Shown here piece after piece: positions 1 through 8,868 of a DNA stretch of 64,000 nt. The translations under genes were made by a program, and so were the position numbers. Origin of the DNA: Oribacterium sp. NK2B42 (GTDB lineage: Bacteria > Bacillota > Clostridia > Lachnospirales > Lachnospiraceae); contig NZ_AUJX01000007.1 of the NCBI RefSeq assembly GCF_000424445.1, forward strand, positions 84,205-148,204, given 5' to 3'. The first letter of the stretch is position 1. Each line of letters opens with the position of its first letter. The notes under the pieces were generated by a model that was not told the origin of the DNA, did no database searches, and was given only the letters and a program-made list of their open reading frames with translations.

Positions 1-1466
1 GAGTTCTGGTAGTATGCGCCGGTACGGCCACAAAGCTTGTGGATACCATCTCCGGCACAGAAAAGGTCTATGAAGCCGAAATGCAGCTTGGTATAAATAC
101 AGATACAGAGGATATTACAGGGAGTGTCCTGGAAGAGAAGCCTGTGGAGGTCACCGAAACGGAGGTCAGGACTGTCATATCCTCCTTCATAGGAACCTAT
201 GATCAGATACCGCCCATGTACAGTGCCAAAAAGGTCAATGGCAAAAAACTATATGATCTTGCCCGTCAGGGAAAAACCGTTGAACGTAAGGCCAACAGAA
301 TCACCATACATGACATTAAGATACTTGAGCTCCGACTCCCTTACATAAAAATGGAAGTCACCTGCTCCAAGGGCACCTACATAAGAACCTTATGCAAGGA
401 TATCGGCGAGAAGCTGGGAACCGGTGCAGCCATGACAGCATTGCTCCGGACCAGAGTCGGAAAATACGCTTTGGCGGATAGTCATAAAATATCCGAGCTT
501 TCTGATCTGGAGCAAAAGGGTGAACTCTATTCCGTAGTAAAGCCGCCAATTTTTGTTCCAGAGCCCGCAGTTGTTGCATTCGGAAAATTTGACGGAAGCC
601 ATAAGGGGCACCAGCTCATTTTTGAAAATATGTTTTCCATTGCTAAAAGCAAGCATTATAAAACAGCCGTACTTACATTTTCACAGAATCCGGACAATCT
701 TTTTTCCGGAACCAGCAAAACCTCCATCTCATCAAGCGAGGAGCATATCACAAGACTCAGAAATCTCGGTTTCGATTATGTATTTTCATATCCCGTGAAC
801 CGGGACACCATGAAGGTTCCGGCGGAGTTCTTTTTAAGAGATGTACTTATCGAGGGCATGAACGCAAAGGACATCGTCGCAGGAACCGACTGCCGATTTG
901 GTCACAAGGCTCAGGGCGATGCAGAAATGCTTATGGCTCTTCAGGAGAAATACGGTTACACCGCACACATCATCAAGAAACGTCAGGTTCTTGATGAGAA
1001 CGGTAACTCAAGGGAGATATCCAGTACCTTTATCCGTGAAGAGATCCAGAAGGGTAATGTTAAGCTGGCAGCAGATCTTCTCGGAAGGCACGTAGCTTTA
1101 AGCGGTACAGTCATCCACGGAAAACATATAGGCTCAACGGTACTTGGTTTTCCTACCGCGAACATCCTCCCAACCTCAGGAAAGACCCTTCCGAAGGCCG
1201 GAGTTTATATCTCAAGAGTTCTGGTGGGACAGGTACTTTACCGTGGAGTTACCAATATAGGTACAAATCCCACAGTAGCGGACGACAATCCCGTAAGTGT
1301 GGAAACCCATATCATTAATTTTAATAAAGATATCTATGGTCAGAAGATCCGGGTGGAATTTATGGACAGGATACGAGACCAGGAAAAATTTGCATCCCTT
1401 GAAGTCTTGAAGCATCAGTTGGAGAAGGATGTGGAGGCAGCCATGCATTATCCCATGGATTTATAG
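1..1466 (+). CDS. truB-ribF: TruB-RibF fusion: tRNA pseudouridine-55 synthase fused to FAD synthetase/riboflavin kinase (5' partial)
   Basis: The frame is open from base 3, so the start and the catalytic-Asp motif of TruB lie left of the window. The first ~180 visible residues match TruB: VCAGTATKL, KVYEAEMQLG, the PPMYSAKKVNGKKLYDLARQG stretch and SKGTYIRTLCKDIG. TruB makes pseudouridine 55 in the tRNA T-loop. With no stop codon the frame passes at about base 567 into a complete RibF: the nucleotidyltransferase motif FGKFDGSHKGHQ, then the flavokinase motifs GFPTANI and GVTNIGTNPT. RibF converts riboflavin to FMN and FAD. In most Firmicutes truB and ribF are adjacent separate genes. Here the TruB part seems to end before its usual C-terminal domain. 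rpsO and pnp follow, as is typical. Confidence 0.93.
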   Translation, partial: VLVVCAGTATKLVDTISGTEKVYEAEMQLGINTDTEDITGSVLEEKPVEVTETEVRTVISSFIGTYDQIPPMYSAKKVNGKKLYDLARQGKTVERKANRITIHDIKILELRLPYIKMEVTCSKGTYIRTLCKDIGEKLGTGAAMTALLRTRVGKYALADSHKISELSDLEQKGELYSVVKPPIFVPEPAVVAFGKFDGSHKGHQLIFENMFSIAKSKHYKTAVLTFSQNPDNLFSGTSKTSISSSEEHITRLRNLGFDYVFSYPVNRDTMKVPAEFFLRDVLIEGMNAKDIVAGTDCRFGHKAQGDAEMLMALQEKYGYTAHIIKKRQVLDENGNSREISSTFIREEIQKGNVKLAADLLGRHVALSGTVIHGKHIGSTVLGFPTANILPTSGKTLPKAGVYISRVLVGQVLYRGVTNIGTNPTVADDNPVSVETHIINFNKDIYGQKIRVEFMDRIRDQEKFASLEVLKHQLEKDVEAAMHYPMDL

Positions 1467-1525
1467 AAAATGCGTCATAATAATTCAGCCTCATCTGCAT
1501 TTTTTGACAATATTTCTGATATCAA

Positions 1526-1554
1526 TTGACAAGACTCATAGCTTCTGTTAAAGT
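1526..1554 (+). promoter_or_regulatory. sigma-A promoter for rpsO
   Basis: TTGACA at 1526-1531, a 17-bp spacer and TAAAGT at 1549-1554. It lies about 105 bp upstream of the rpsO start, leaving a leader in which S15 autoregulation could act. Confidence 0.6.
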
Positions 1555-1660
1555 ACATGAGTATGCGCGTTGGCATGGTTCTTCGGAACTCCTTTCGGGA
1601 ACTCTGTTAACGTAAGTTTGATCACGAGATATCGTGAAAGTTATTTTAGGAGGAATAAAA

Positions 1661-1927
1661 ATGATTTCTAAGGAAAAGAAAGCTGAGCTTATTGCACAGT
1701 ACGGACGTAAACCCGGTGACACAGGTTCACCTGAAGTTCAGGTTGCTATCCTTACAACAAGGATCAATGAGCTTACCGAGCACCTTAAGAAGAACCCTAA
1801 GGATCACCACTCAAGAAGAGGACTTCTTATGATGGTTGGTCATAGAAGAGGACTTCTTCAGTACCTTGCTAAGACAGACCTTGAGGGTTACAGATCACTC
1901 ATCGAGAAGCTCGGTATCAGAAAGTAA
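1661..1927 (+). CDS. rpsO: 30S ribosomal protein S15
   Basis: 88 residues, the usual S15 length, starting [11 protein letters not shown] and containing the family signature around [21 protein letters not shown]15 binds the central domain of 16S rRNA and nucleates assembly of the 30S platform. The ATG at 1661 is chosen because TTAGGAGG lies just upstream at about 1646-1653; an in-frame ATG at 1634 has no such site and would add nine atypical residues. It sits between truB-ribF and pnp, the conserved bacterial order, and is followed by its own terminator. Confidence 0.97.
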   Translation: MISKEKKAELIAQYGRKPGDTGSPEVQVAILTTRINELTEHLKKNPKDHHSRRGLLMMVGHRRGLLQYLAKTDLEGYRSLIEKLGIRK

Positions 1928-1940
1928 TTTTGATGAAGGA

Positions 1941-1977
1941 GAGCGGAGAAATGATTCTCTGCTCTTTTCTTTTTTTC
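1941..1977 (+). terminator. Rho-independent terminator after rpsO
   Basis: Stem GAGCGGAGAA / TTCTCTGCTC (one G-U pair) at 1941-1964 with a 4-nt loop, followed by a T-rich tract TTTTCTTTTTTT. Confidence 0.8.
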
Positions 1978-2429
1978 AGAGTCATAACTCAAAAACCGGT
2001 CGACCGTTACTAAAGAATCTGATAAAATCTGTATGATGATCCGCAGATGTACCATATAAGGATTCAGATTTTTTTATGAGCGGGTCAGATCAACAATCAA
2101 ACATTGACAGGAGAGCTATCCGAGATCACTGACAAGGTTCCGGTTCAAAGGACAAACATCAGCATGAAGCCGGATGCAGCACATAAGCCTGCTTCCTTCA
2201 GGTTTCATTTCCTATCGGGAGGTGTACCAATTTTTTTATAGCAGAACTGATAGATCCTGCTTCCTTCGAAAATCCTTTCGAAGCCGGAGGTGTAATGAAT
2301 ATCTTTAAAACAGAACGTGTATCCTGTTTCCTTCGAGGGTCCGTTCGGTTCCGAATGTATACCGGACGTCTTTAAAGCAGAGCCTTATCAGTGTTTTTGG
2401 ACCTCCCTGTCAAAATAATGGAGGTAAAA
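1978..2429 (+). other. Long rpsO-pnp intergenic region / pnp leader
   Basis: About 450 bp with no credible gene. The right half holds three degenerate direct repeats (separate entry). I see no strong -35/-10 pair, so the pnp promoter is unassigned. A leader of this size fits post-transcriptional autoregulation as known for pnp in other bacteria, but the sequence alone does not show it. Confidence 0.5.
2188..2389 (+). repeat. Three ~67-bp degenerate tandem repeats in the pnp leader
   Basis: Units begin at 2188, 2256 and 2323, each opening with CCTG(C/T)TTCCTTC. Each has a small hairpin-capable core (for example CTTCGAAAATCCTTTCGAAG in unit 2), then a GGAGGTGTA-like box (weaker in unit 3) and a (T)TTTA(A)A(A/G)CAGA tail. 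The periods are 68 and 67 bp. Confidence 0.7.
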
Positions 2430-4523
2430 ATGTACAAGAGTTATTCCATGGAACTCGCCGGCAGAACACTCACCGTTGATATCGGTCGTGTTTGTGCCCA
2501 GGCAAACGGTGCAGCACTTATGCACTATGGCGATACAACCGTTCTTTCAACATGTACCGCTTCAGCCGCTCCCCGTGAGGGTATTGACTTCTTCCCGCTT
2601 CAGATCGAGTATGAGGAGAAGATGTATGCGGTTGGTAAATTCCCCGGTGGATTTAAGAAGAGAGAAGGCCGTGCAGGTGATAATGCTATCCTTACATCAC
2701 GTGTTATCGACCGTCCTATGAGACCTCTTTTCCCTAAGGATTTCAGAAATGACTGTCTCGTTGACAACCTGGTAATGTCAGTAGACCAGGATTGCTCACC
2801 TGAGCTTCTTGCAATGCTTGGTTCATCCCTTGCAACAGCTATTTCAGATGTACCTTGGGACGGTCCATGTGCATCAACACAGGTTGGTATGATCAACGGT
2901 GAATTCATCATCAATCCTACCAATGCAGAAAAGGCTGTTTCAGACCTTGCTCTTACAGTTGCTTCAACCCGCGACAAGGTTATCATGATCGAAGCAGGTG
3001 CAAACTGCATTTCCGATGACAAGATGATCGAGGCTATCTATAAGGCTGACGAGGTCAACAAGCAGATCATCGGATTCTTCGATTCCATCATCGCAGAGTG
3101 CGGAAAGAAGAAGATGGAATACGTTAGTGCCGCAGTACCTGAAGAGGTATTTGAGAAGATCAAGTCCATCGTTCCTCCAGAGGAGATGGAAACAGCTGTA
3201 TTTACAGATGACAAACAGCAGAGAGATCTCAACATGGCAGAGGTTACAAAGAAGCTTGAAGAAGCCCTCGCAGAAGATGAGGAAGCTCTTGCCATCCTTC
3301 CTGATGCCATCTATCAGTATGAGAAGAAGACAGTTCGTAAGATGATCTTAAAGGATCACAAGAGACCTGACGGACGTAGAATTGACGAGATCAGACCTCT
3401 TGAGGCTGAGGTAGACCTTATTCCAAGAGTACACGGTTCCGCCATGTTCAAGCGTGGACAGACTCAGATCCTTGATGTCGTAACCCTTGCTCCTCTTTCA
3501 GAGGTTCAGAAGGTTGAGGAGCTTAATGAGTACATCACAGAGAAGCGTTACATTCACCAGTACAACTTCCCCGGATACTCAGTAGGTGAGGCTAAAGCAA
3601 GCCGCGGTCCGGGACGTCGTGAGATCGGTCACGGAGCTCTTGCTGAGAGAGCACTCCTCCCTGTTCTTCCTTCAGTGGAAGATTTCCCGTATGCTATCCG
3701 TGCGGTTTCAGAGACTATGGAATCCAACGGTTCAACCTCTATGGGTTCAACCTGCGCATCCTGCCTCTCACTTATGGCAGCCGGCGTTCCTATCAAGGAG
3801 CCTGTAGCAGGTATCAGCTGCGGTCTTGTAACCGGTGATACAGATGATGATTATCTGGTTCTTACAGATATCCAGGGTCTCGAGGATTTCTTCGGCGACA
3901 TGGACTTCAAGGTAACAGGTACTCATGAAGGTATCACAGCTATCCAGATGGATATCAAGATCCACGGTCTTACAAGGGATATCGTTACAGAAGCTATAAA
4001 GAGAGCACATGAGGCGCGTCTTTTCATCATGGACGGCGTTATGAAGGATGCCATCGCAGAGCCTCGTAAGGAACTTTCACCGTATGCACCTAAGATAATC
4101 ACTCTCCAGATCGATCCCGAGAAGATAGGTGATGTTATCGGTAAGCAGGGCAAGACCATCAATGGGATTATTGACGAGACAGGTGCCAAGATCGACATCG
4201 ACGATAACGGTATGGTTTCCATCTCCGGCATCGACCTTGCAGCTCTTGAAAAGGCCAAGAAGATCGTTGAGTCCATCGTTAATGACATCGAGCCGGGTCA
4301 GATCCTTGAAGGTAAGGTTGTGCGTATCATGAACTTCGGTGCATTCGTACAGTTAAGCCCTAACAAGGACGGTATGGTTCACATCTCAAAGCTTGCTGAT
4401 GGAAGAGTTGATAAGGTTGAGGATGTTGTAAACATCGGCGATGAGGTTACCGTAAAGGTACAGGAAATCGACAAGATGGGCAGAATCAACCTCACCATGA
4501 GACCACAGGATCTTAAAGATTGA
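2430..4523 (+). CDS. pnp: Polyribonucleotide nucleotidyltransferase (PNPase)
   Basis: 697 residues, normal for PNPase. Two RNase PH-like cores flank an alpha-helical linker. The second core carries the conserved FPGYSVGEAK...RREIGHG and SNGSTSMGS stretches. A KH domain (KIGDVIGKQGKTINGI) and an S1 domain (GQILEGKVVRIMNFGAFVQL) end the protein. It degrades RNA 3'-5' using phosphate and can add tails in reverse; in many bacteria it works with RNase E/Y-type degradosomes. The ATG at 2430 follows GGAGGT with a 4-base gap. An upstream in-frame GTG at 2391 would add 13 atypical residues without a ribosome site. Confidence 0.97.
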   Translation: MYKSYSMELAGRTLTVDIGRVCAQANGAALMHYGDTTVLSTCTASAAPREGIDFFPLQIEYEEKMYAVGKFPGGFKKREGRAGDNAILTSRVIDRPMRPLFPKDFRNDCLVDNLVMSVDQDCSPELLAMLGSSLATAISDVPWDGPCASTQVGMINGEFIINPTNAEKAVSDLALTVASTRDKVIMIEAGANCISDDKMIEAIYKADEVNKQIIGFFDSIIAECGKKKMEYVSAAVPEEVFEKIKSIVPPEEMETAVFTDDKQQRDLNMAEVTKKLEEALAEDEEALAILPDAIYQYEKKTVRKMILKDHKRPDGRRIDEIRPLEAEVDLIPRVHGSAMFKRGQTQILDVVTLAPLSEVQKVEELNEYITEKRYIHQYNFPGYSVGEAKASRGPGRREIGHGALAERALLPVLPSVEDFPYAIRAVSETMESNGSTSMGSTCASCLSLMAAGVPIKEPVAGISCGLVTGDTDDDYLVLTDIQGLEDFFGDMDFKVTGTHEGITAIQMDIKIHGLTRDIVTEAIKRAHEARLFIMDGVMKDAIAEPRKELSPYAPKIITLQIDPEKIGDVIGKQGKTINGIIDETGAKIDIDDNGMVSISGIDLAALEKAKKIVESIVNDIEPGQILEGKVVRIMNFGAFVQLSPNKDGMVHISKLADGRVDKVEDVVNIGDEVTVKVQEIDKMGRINLTMRPQDLKD

Positions 4524-4542
4524 TACAATCACAGGAAATCAA

Positions 4543-4576
4543 CATCGGGAATTTCGTGTCAATATCATTCCCGATG
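4543..4576 (+). terminator. Perfect inverted repeat after pnp, no T-tract
   Basis: CATCGGGAAT (4543-4552) pairs exactly with ATTCCCGATG (4567-4576) around a 14-nt loop. No run of T follows, so it could be a 3'-end stabilising or processing structure instead of a terminator. Confidence 0.4.
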
Positions 4577-4646
4577 CATCAGCACATAGAGAATAGTCTT
4601 TTAAGGCTTAAGTCTCTGTGAATATCAAATTTCAAATCTAAGAGCG

Positions 4647-4670
4647 GGGACTGGCAACAGTCCCTTCTTT
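4647..4670 (+). terminator. Short terminator-like hairpin just upstream of gltX
   Basis: GGGACTG-GCAA-CAGTCCC (4647-4664) has a 7-bp stem with a GCAA tetraloop, followed by TTCTTT. It ends only a few bases before the gltX ribosome site. It may be an attenuator or the end of the pnp transcript. Confidence 0.4.
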
Positions 4671-4687
4671 ACATTTAGGAGAACAAA

Positions 4688-6136
4688 ATGAAGATCAGAA
4701 CACGATACGCTCCGTCACCAACCGGAAGAATGCATGTTGGTAATTTAAGAACTGCACTGTATGCTTACCTCATTTCAAAGCACGAGGACGGCGATTTCCT
4801 TCTCAGAATAGAAGATACAGACCAGGAGCGTCTTGTTGAAGGTGCGGTAGACCTCATTAACAGAACCCTTGCCGACACAGGACTCATTCCTGATGAGTCA
4901 CCTGATAAGCCTGGTAATTGCGGACCTTATGTTCAGTCAGACCGTGTTAAGTCCGGCATCTACATGGATTACGCAAAGCAGCTCGTAAACGAGGGCAAGG
5001 CTTACTACTGCTTCTGTACAAAGGAGCGTCTTGAGACTCTGAAGACAACCGTTAACGGCGAAGAGATCATGCACTATGATAAGCATTGTCTCAGCCTTTC
5101 AAAGGAAGAGATTGAAGAGAACCTCAAGGCAGGAAAGCCTTATGTTATCCGTCAGAATAACCCAACAGAGGGAACAACCTCTTTCCATGACGAGCTTTAC
5201 GGAGATGTCACAGTAGACAACTCTGAGCTTGATGACATGGTACTTATCAAGTCCGACGGATTCCCTACTTACAATTTTGCCAATGTTATCGACGATCATC
5301 TCATGGGTATCACTCATGTTGTCCGCGGCAATGAGTATCTGAGCTCAAGCCCTAAGTACAACCGTCTTTATGATGCATACGGATGGAAGATTCCCAAGTA
5401 TGTTCACTGTCCGCTCATTACAGATGAAAACCACAAGAAGCTTTCAAAGCGTTCAGGACATTCTTCTTTTGAGGACCTCATCGACCAGGGCTTTGTTGCA
5501 GAGGCAGTTGTTAACTTTGTAGCTCTTCTCGGCTGGTCACCGGATGACAATGAGGAGATCATGTCTCTTCAGGATCTCATCCGTAAGTTTGATTACACCC
5601 GTATCTCCAAGAGTCCGGCTGTTTTCGACATGGGCAAGCTTCGCTGGATGAACGGCGAGTATATCAAGGCTATGGATTTCGATAAGTACTATGAGAGAGC
5701 GCTTCCTTTCATTCAGGAAACCATTAAGAAGCCTCTTGACTTCAGGCATATCGCTACCATGGTTAAGACCCGTATCGAGATCTTCCCGGATATCCCTGAA
5801 ATGATATCTTTCTTTGAGGAAGTTCCTGAGTACGAAAATGATCTTTATGTAAATAAGAAGTCTAAGACAAATCTTGAGAACTCACTTCAGCTTCTTAAGG
5901 ATGTGCTTCCTCTTCTTAAAGCTCAGGAGGATTACTCCAATGACGCGCTTTTCGCACTTCTTTCGGAGTACGGCAAGGAGAAGGAGCTTAAAACTGGTTT
6001 TGTTATGTGGCCTATCCGTATCGCTCTTTCAGGTAAGCAGATGACTCCTGCGGGTGCTACCGAAATCATGGAGGTTCTCGGAAAGGACGAGTCTATCAGG
6101 AGACTCGAAGCCGGAATCGCTAAGCTTGAGGGGTAA
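4688..6136 (+). CDS. gltX: Glutamyl-tRNA synthetase
   Basis: 482 residues, typical for a class I GluRS. It attaches glutamate to tRNA-Glu. The HIGH-type motif is in [12 protein letters not shown] near residues 8-18 and the KMSKS-type motif is KKLSKRSG near residue 250. [10 protein letters not shown] and [21 protein letters not shown] are also family-typical. AGGAG precedes the ATG by about 7 bases. Whether it also charges tRNA-Gln cannot be told here. A pair of hairpins lies upstream and a large palindrome directly downstream. Confidence 0.97.
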   Translation: MKIRTRYAPSPTGRMHVGNLRTALYAYLISKHEDGDFLLRIEDTDQERLVEGAVDLINRTLADTGLIPDESPDKPGNCGPYVQSDRVKSGIYMDYAKQLVNEGKAYYCFCTKERLETLKTTVNGEEIMHYDKHCLSLSKEEIEENLKAGKPYVIRQNNPTEGTTSFHDELYGDVTVDNSELDDMVLIKSDGFPTYNFANVIDDHLMGITHVVRGNEYLSSSPKYNRLYDAYGWKIPKYVHCPLITDENHKKLSKRSGHSSFEDLIDQGFVAEAVVNFVALLGWSPDDNEEIMSLQDLIRKFDYTRISKSPAVFDMGKLRWMNGEYIKAMDFDKYYERALPFIQETIKKPLDFRHIATMVKTRIEIFPDIPEMISFFEEVPEYENDLYVNKKSKTNLENSLQLLKDVLPLLKAQEDYSNDALFALLSEYGKEKELKTGFVMWPIRIALSGKQMTPAGATEIMEVLGKDESIRRLEAGIAKLEG

Positions 6137-6167
6137 TGCTTTTTACCGATAGTTTTTGAAATGGGTC

Positions 6168-6324
6168 AAGAAAATGCAAGGGACGTGTGACGGCCCACGA
6201 AGTTGAAAGAACATCTCGAGTAGTTTGTCCGCCTGGTTCGCACTTACGTGCGCCCCATTCGGACAAACTACTCGAGATGTTCTTTCAGTTCGCAAGCCTA
6301 GCCACCCATCCCTTGCATTTTCTT
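6168..6324. repeat. 157-bp two-tier palindrome downstream of gltX
   Basis: The outer arms (6168-6183 and 6309-6324, 16 nt) are exact reverse complements. The inner arms (6204-6231 and 6260-6287, 28 nt) are also exact, and CGCAC/GTGCG flanks the centre at about 6246. All tiers share one axis; the 20-nt segments between tiers match only partly. No T-tract follows the inner arm. It is more symmetric than an ordinary terminator and may be a non-autonomous palindromic element. Open frames crossing it are artefacts of the symmetry. Confidence 0.85.
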
Positions 6325-6604
6325 TCACTTTTTCTCTTAATTTACAAAAAAATATATTCTATTTTCGCCACAGCTTAACTGTTTTAAATAGTGTTAATCG
6401 TCAAATGAGTTGTGGAATTTGACACGCAAAAGAACGATAGAAAGCAATCTGCGTGTCTAAACAGATCTGTTCCTGACTGTACCGCTTCTCACGAATTTCT
6501 TTTTTCGTATATAATCGTTAATATTTTATCTTTATCTTATATGCTATTATAGTCTCGTATAATTTTTCGTCCTTCCAAAATTCAAAGGACAGATTGGAGT
6601 ATGT
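6325..6604 (+). other. AT-rich intergenic region before the band-7 gene
   Basis: No gene seen. A TATAAT lies at 6558-6563, about 40 bp before the next start, but the -35 region is poor. This is the likely promoter area of the 6605 gene. Confidence 0.4.
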
Positions 6605-7636
6605 ATGGGATTCTTTTTATTATTTCCTTTTTTAGTTATTCTTTTTCTTATTTTGAGTAGCTGCATCAAGGTTGTGCCGCAGGGGTATGCTGTTAATGTT
6701 GAGCGTCTCGGAAAATATCATGATACCTGGCATGCGGGGCTTCATTTTAAGATGCCTATCATTGACAGGGTTTTCCGTAAGATTTCTCTGAAGGAGCAGG
6801 TTTGCGATTTTGATCCGCAACCGGTTATCACAAAGGATAATGTTACCATTTCTATTGATTCTGTTGTTTACATGACAGTTTTTGATCCGAAGGCTTATCA
6901 GTATGGTATCGAAAATGCCATGAGTGGTCTTGCTAATCTTACCGCCACAAACCTTCGTTCCATCGTTGGTGAGATGGAGCTTGATATGACTCTTTCAGGC
7001 AGAGACATCATCAACAGCAAGATGCAGATGGCTCTTGATACAGCTACCGATCCATGGGGTATCAAGGTTACCAGAGTAGAGGTTAAGAACATTCAGCCAC
7101 CTCGTGAGATTGAGGAGGTTATGACCAAGCAGATGAGAGCTGAGCGTGAGAGACGTGAGACTGTCCTTCAGGCAGAGGCTCATCAGGAGTCTATCGTTAA
7201 GAGAGCAGAGGGTGACAAGAGGGCTAAGGTTCTTGCGGCTGAAGCTGAAAGAGATGCCCAGATCGCCATCGCTCAGGGTAAGGCTGAGTCTGTAAAGCTT
7301 GTCTACAAGGCTGAGGCAGAGGGTCTTGAGATGCTTAAGTCTGCCAATGTAAATGACACAGTTCTGAAGCTTCGCGGTCTTGAAGCACTTAAGACTGTGG
7401 CTGACGGTCGCGCAACAAAGATTTTCCTTCCGACCGATATTTCTGCAACAGTTTCTTCTCTTGGTGCTCTTACAGAGGCTGTTGGAATCGGTGATTACAC
7501 AAAGATCGACAGAACCCCAAAGGAGGCAGCGCAGCGTCCGGTTGACCCATGCCTGAATGAAAACAGCACTCCGATCACTTTGGAGGCTGCCGGAAAGTCC
7601 AACCAGATCGCAGACGACATTGAACACAGAGGATAA
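6605..7636 (+). CDS. SPFH/band-7 membrane protein, stomatin/QmcA-like
   Basis: 343 residues. An N-terminal membrane segment (about residues 2-20) is followed by the band-7 domain (VPQGYAVNVERLGKYHDTWHAGLHFKMP...), with the stomatin-type VEVKNIQPPREIEEVM stretch. Next comes an Ala/Glu/Arg-rich coiled-coil stalk (about 175-245). Such proteins oligomerise into membrane rings or microdomains; specific substrates are not known from sequence. GGAG lies 5 bases before the ATG. It precedes hflK and hflC, so three SPFH proteins lie in a row, but a strong hairpin separates it from them. It could be called QmcA or a NfeD partner, though no NfeD gene is present. Confidence 0.88.
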   Translation: MGFFLLFPFLVILFLILSSCIKVVPQGYAVNVERLGKYHDTWHAGLHFKMPIIDRVFRKISLKEQVCDFDPQPVITKDNVTISIDSVVYMTVFDPKAYQYGIENAMSGLANLTATNLRSIVGEMELDMTLSGRDIINSKMQMALDTATDPWGIKVTRVEVKNIQPPREIEEVMTKQMRAERERRETVLQAEAHQESIVKRAEGDKRAKVLAAEAERDAQIAIAQGKAESVKLVYKAEAEGLEMLKSANVNDTVLKLRGLEALKTVADGRATKIFLPTDISATVSSLGALTEAVGIGDYTKIDRTPKEAAQRPVDPCLNENSTPITLEAAGKSNQIADDIEHRG

Positions 7637-7657
7637 CCTGTACAGTCAAGGATGAGA

Positions 7658-7709
7658 AGCCAGAGCCTGAGGGCACCCGTTTCTAAACGGATGCCCTCAG
7701 GCTCTGGCT
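7658..7709. repeat. Perfect 18-bp stem-loop between the band-7 gene and hflK
   Basis: The arms 7658-7675 and 7692-7709 are exact reverse complements, and the loop contains a further CCGT/ACGG. No T-tract follows on the + strand. It may stabilise the upstream 3' end or act as a weak terminator. Confidence 0.7.
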
Positions 7710-7749
7710 GGACGGTTCCGGGTTTTATAAAATATGAGGAGAGTAGTAA

Positions 7750-8868
7750 ATGAAAAATTTCAATAACAGCGGTCCGGGAAATGGTCCCGGTATGCCGCAT
7801 ATCGATATGCCGGATCCAAAGAAGACAAAGGAAACGGCAGGAAAGATCTTTAAGGTTCTGGCTCTGATTATCGTAGTTTTTCTGGCCATAAGCTTTGTTT
7901 CCTCGGGTCTTTACAGGGTTTCCGAGCAGGAACAGGCAGTTGTTACAAGATTCGGTAAGGTTCAGGACGTTAAGACCGCAGGAATGTATTTCAAAATTCC
8001 ATTCATCGATACGGTTCATCTGGTTCGCACAACCACCTACGGAATTCCGATTGGTTACAGGGTGTACGACGAAAACACCGGAGAAGACGGAAGAGCCGAA
8101 TCACTTACCGAGCAGTCTCTCATGATCACCTCGGATTTCAACTTTGTAAACACCGATTTCTATATCGAGTATCGTGTGTCGGATCCGGTGAGTTACCTTT
8201 ATAACTCAAGCAATCCAAAAGCAATTCTTGAGAACCTTGCCCAGGCAGCCATCCGTACCATTGTTTCCAACTATAACGTTGATGATGTCATGACTACCAG
8301 CAAGAACAAAGTACAGTCTGATGTCCGGGATTCTCTGGTAAGCGCCCTTTCAAAATCAAACATCGGTCTAGAGGTTGTTAATGTCTCCATCCAGGACGTG
8401 GAACCGCCAAACCAGCAGGTTATGTCTGCCTTCAAGGCCGTTGAAAACGCAAAGCAGGGATCAGAGACTTCCATTAACAATGCAAATAAGTATAAGTCAG
8501 AACAGCTTCCCGCAGCTGAGGCCAATGCCGACAAGATCGAAAAACAGGCAGAGGCAAAGAAGGAAGCCAGAATAGCAGAGGCTCAGGGACAGGTTGCCAG
8601 ATTTAATGCCATGTACGATCAGTACAAGCTTAATCCCCTCATCACCAAGCAGCGTTTATTCTATGAGACAATGGAGGATGTTCTTCCGGGTCTTAAGGTC
8701 ATCATCGATGACGGCGGCACCCAGACCATGCTTCCTCTCGAAAGCTTCACATCAGAAAACCGTACTAATGTCGTAAACAATTCTGAAAGCACAACTGCAG
8801 CTGCGGATACAGATACAAATGCAGCTTCAGCAGAAGAAAACCTGACCGGAGAGGAGAGCAACTCATGA
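7750..8868 (+). CDS. hflK: HflK-like SPFH protein (FtsH protease modulator)
   Basis: 372 residues. A Gly/Pro-rich N-terminus (SGPGNGPGM), a single membrane helix near residues 36-57 and a band-7 domain from YRVSEQEQAVVTRFGKVQ onward. A coiled coil follows (ANKYKSEQLPAAEANADKIE), with the HflK-typical end LFYETMEDVLPGLKVIIDD and a low-complexity Thr/Ala/Asp tail. HflK and HflC form a large cage around the membrane protease FtsH. GAGGAGAG precedes the ATG. It overlaps hflC by 4 bases (ATGA), which indicates translational coupling. Confidence 0.9.
   Translation: MKNFNNSGPGNGPGMPHIDMPDPKKTKETAGKIFKVLALIIVVFLAISFVSSGLYRVSEQEQAVVTRFGKVQDVKTAGMYFKIPFIDTVHLVRTTTYGIPIGYRVYDENTGEDGRAESLTEQSLMITSDFNFVNTDFYIEYRVSDPVSYLYNSSNPKAILENLAQAAIRTIVSNYNVDDVMTTSKNKVQSDVRDSLVSALSKSNIGLEVVNVSIQDVEPPNQQVMSAFKAVENAKQGSETSINNANKYKSEQLPAAEANADKIEKQAEAKKEARIAEAQGQVARFNAMYDQYKLNPLITKQRLFYETMEDVLPGLKVIIDDGGTQTMLPLESFTSENRTNVVNNSESTTAAADTDTNAASAEENLTGEESNS

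Noticed and set aside
2188..2389. CRISPR array in the pnp leader
   Set aside because: Only three units, degenerate along their whole length, with no unique spacers and no cas genes.
4524..4687. T-box riboswitch before gltX
   Set aside because: No T-box sequence (AGGGTGG...GCG type), Stem I motifs or specifier loop; only two simple hairpins.
6143..6422. Three short open frames on both strands downstream of gltX
   Set aside because: They arise because the palindrome reads alike in both directions; no ribosome site or protein pattern.
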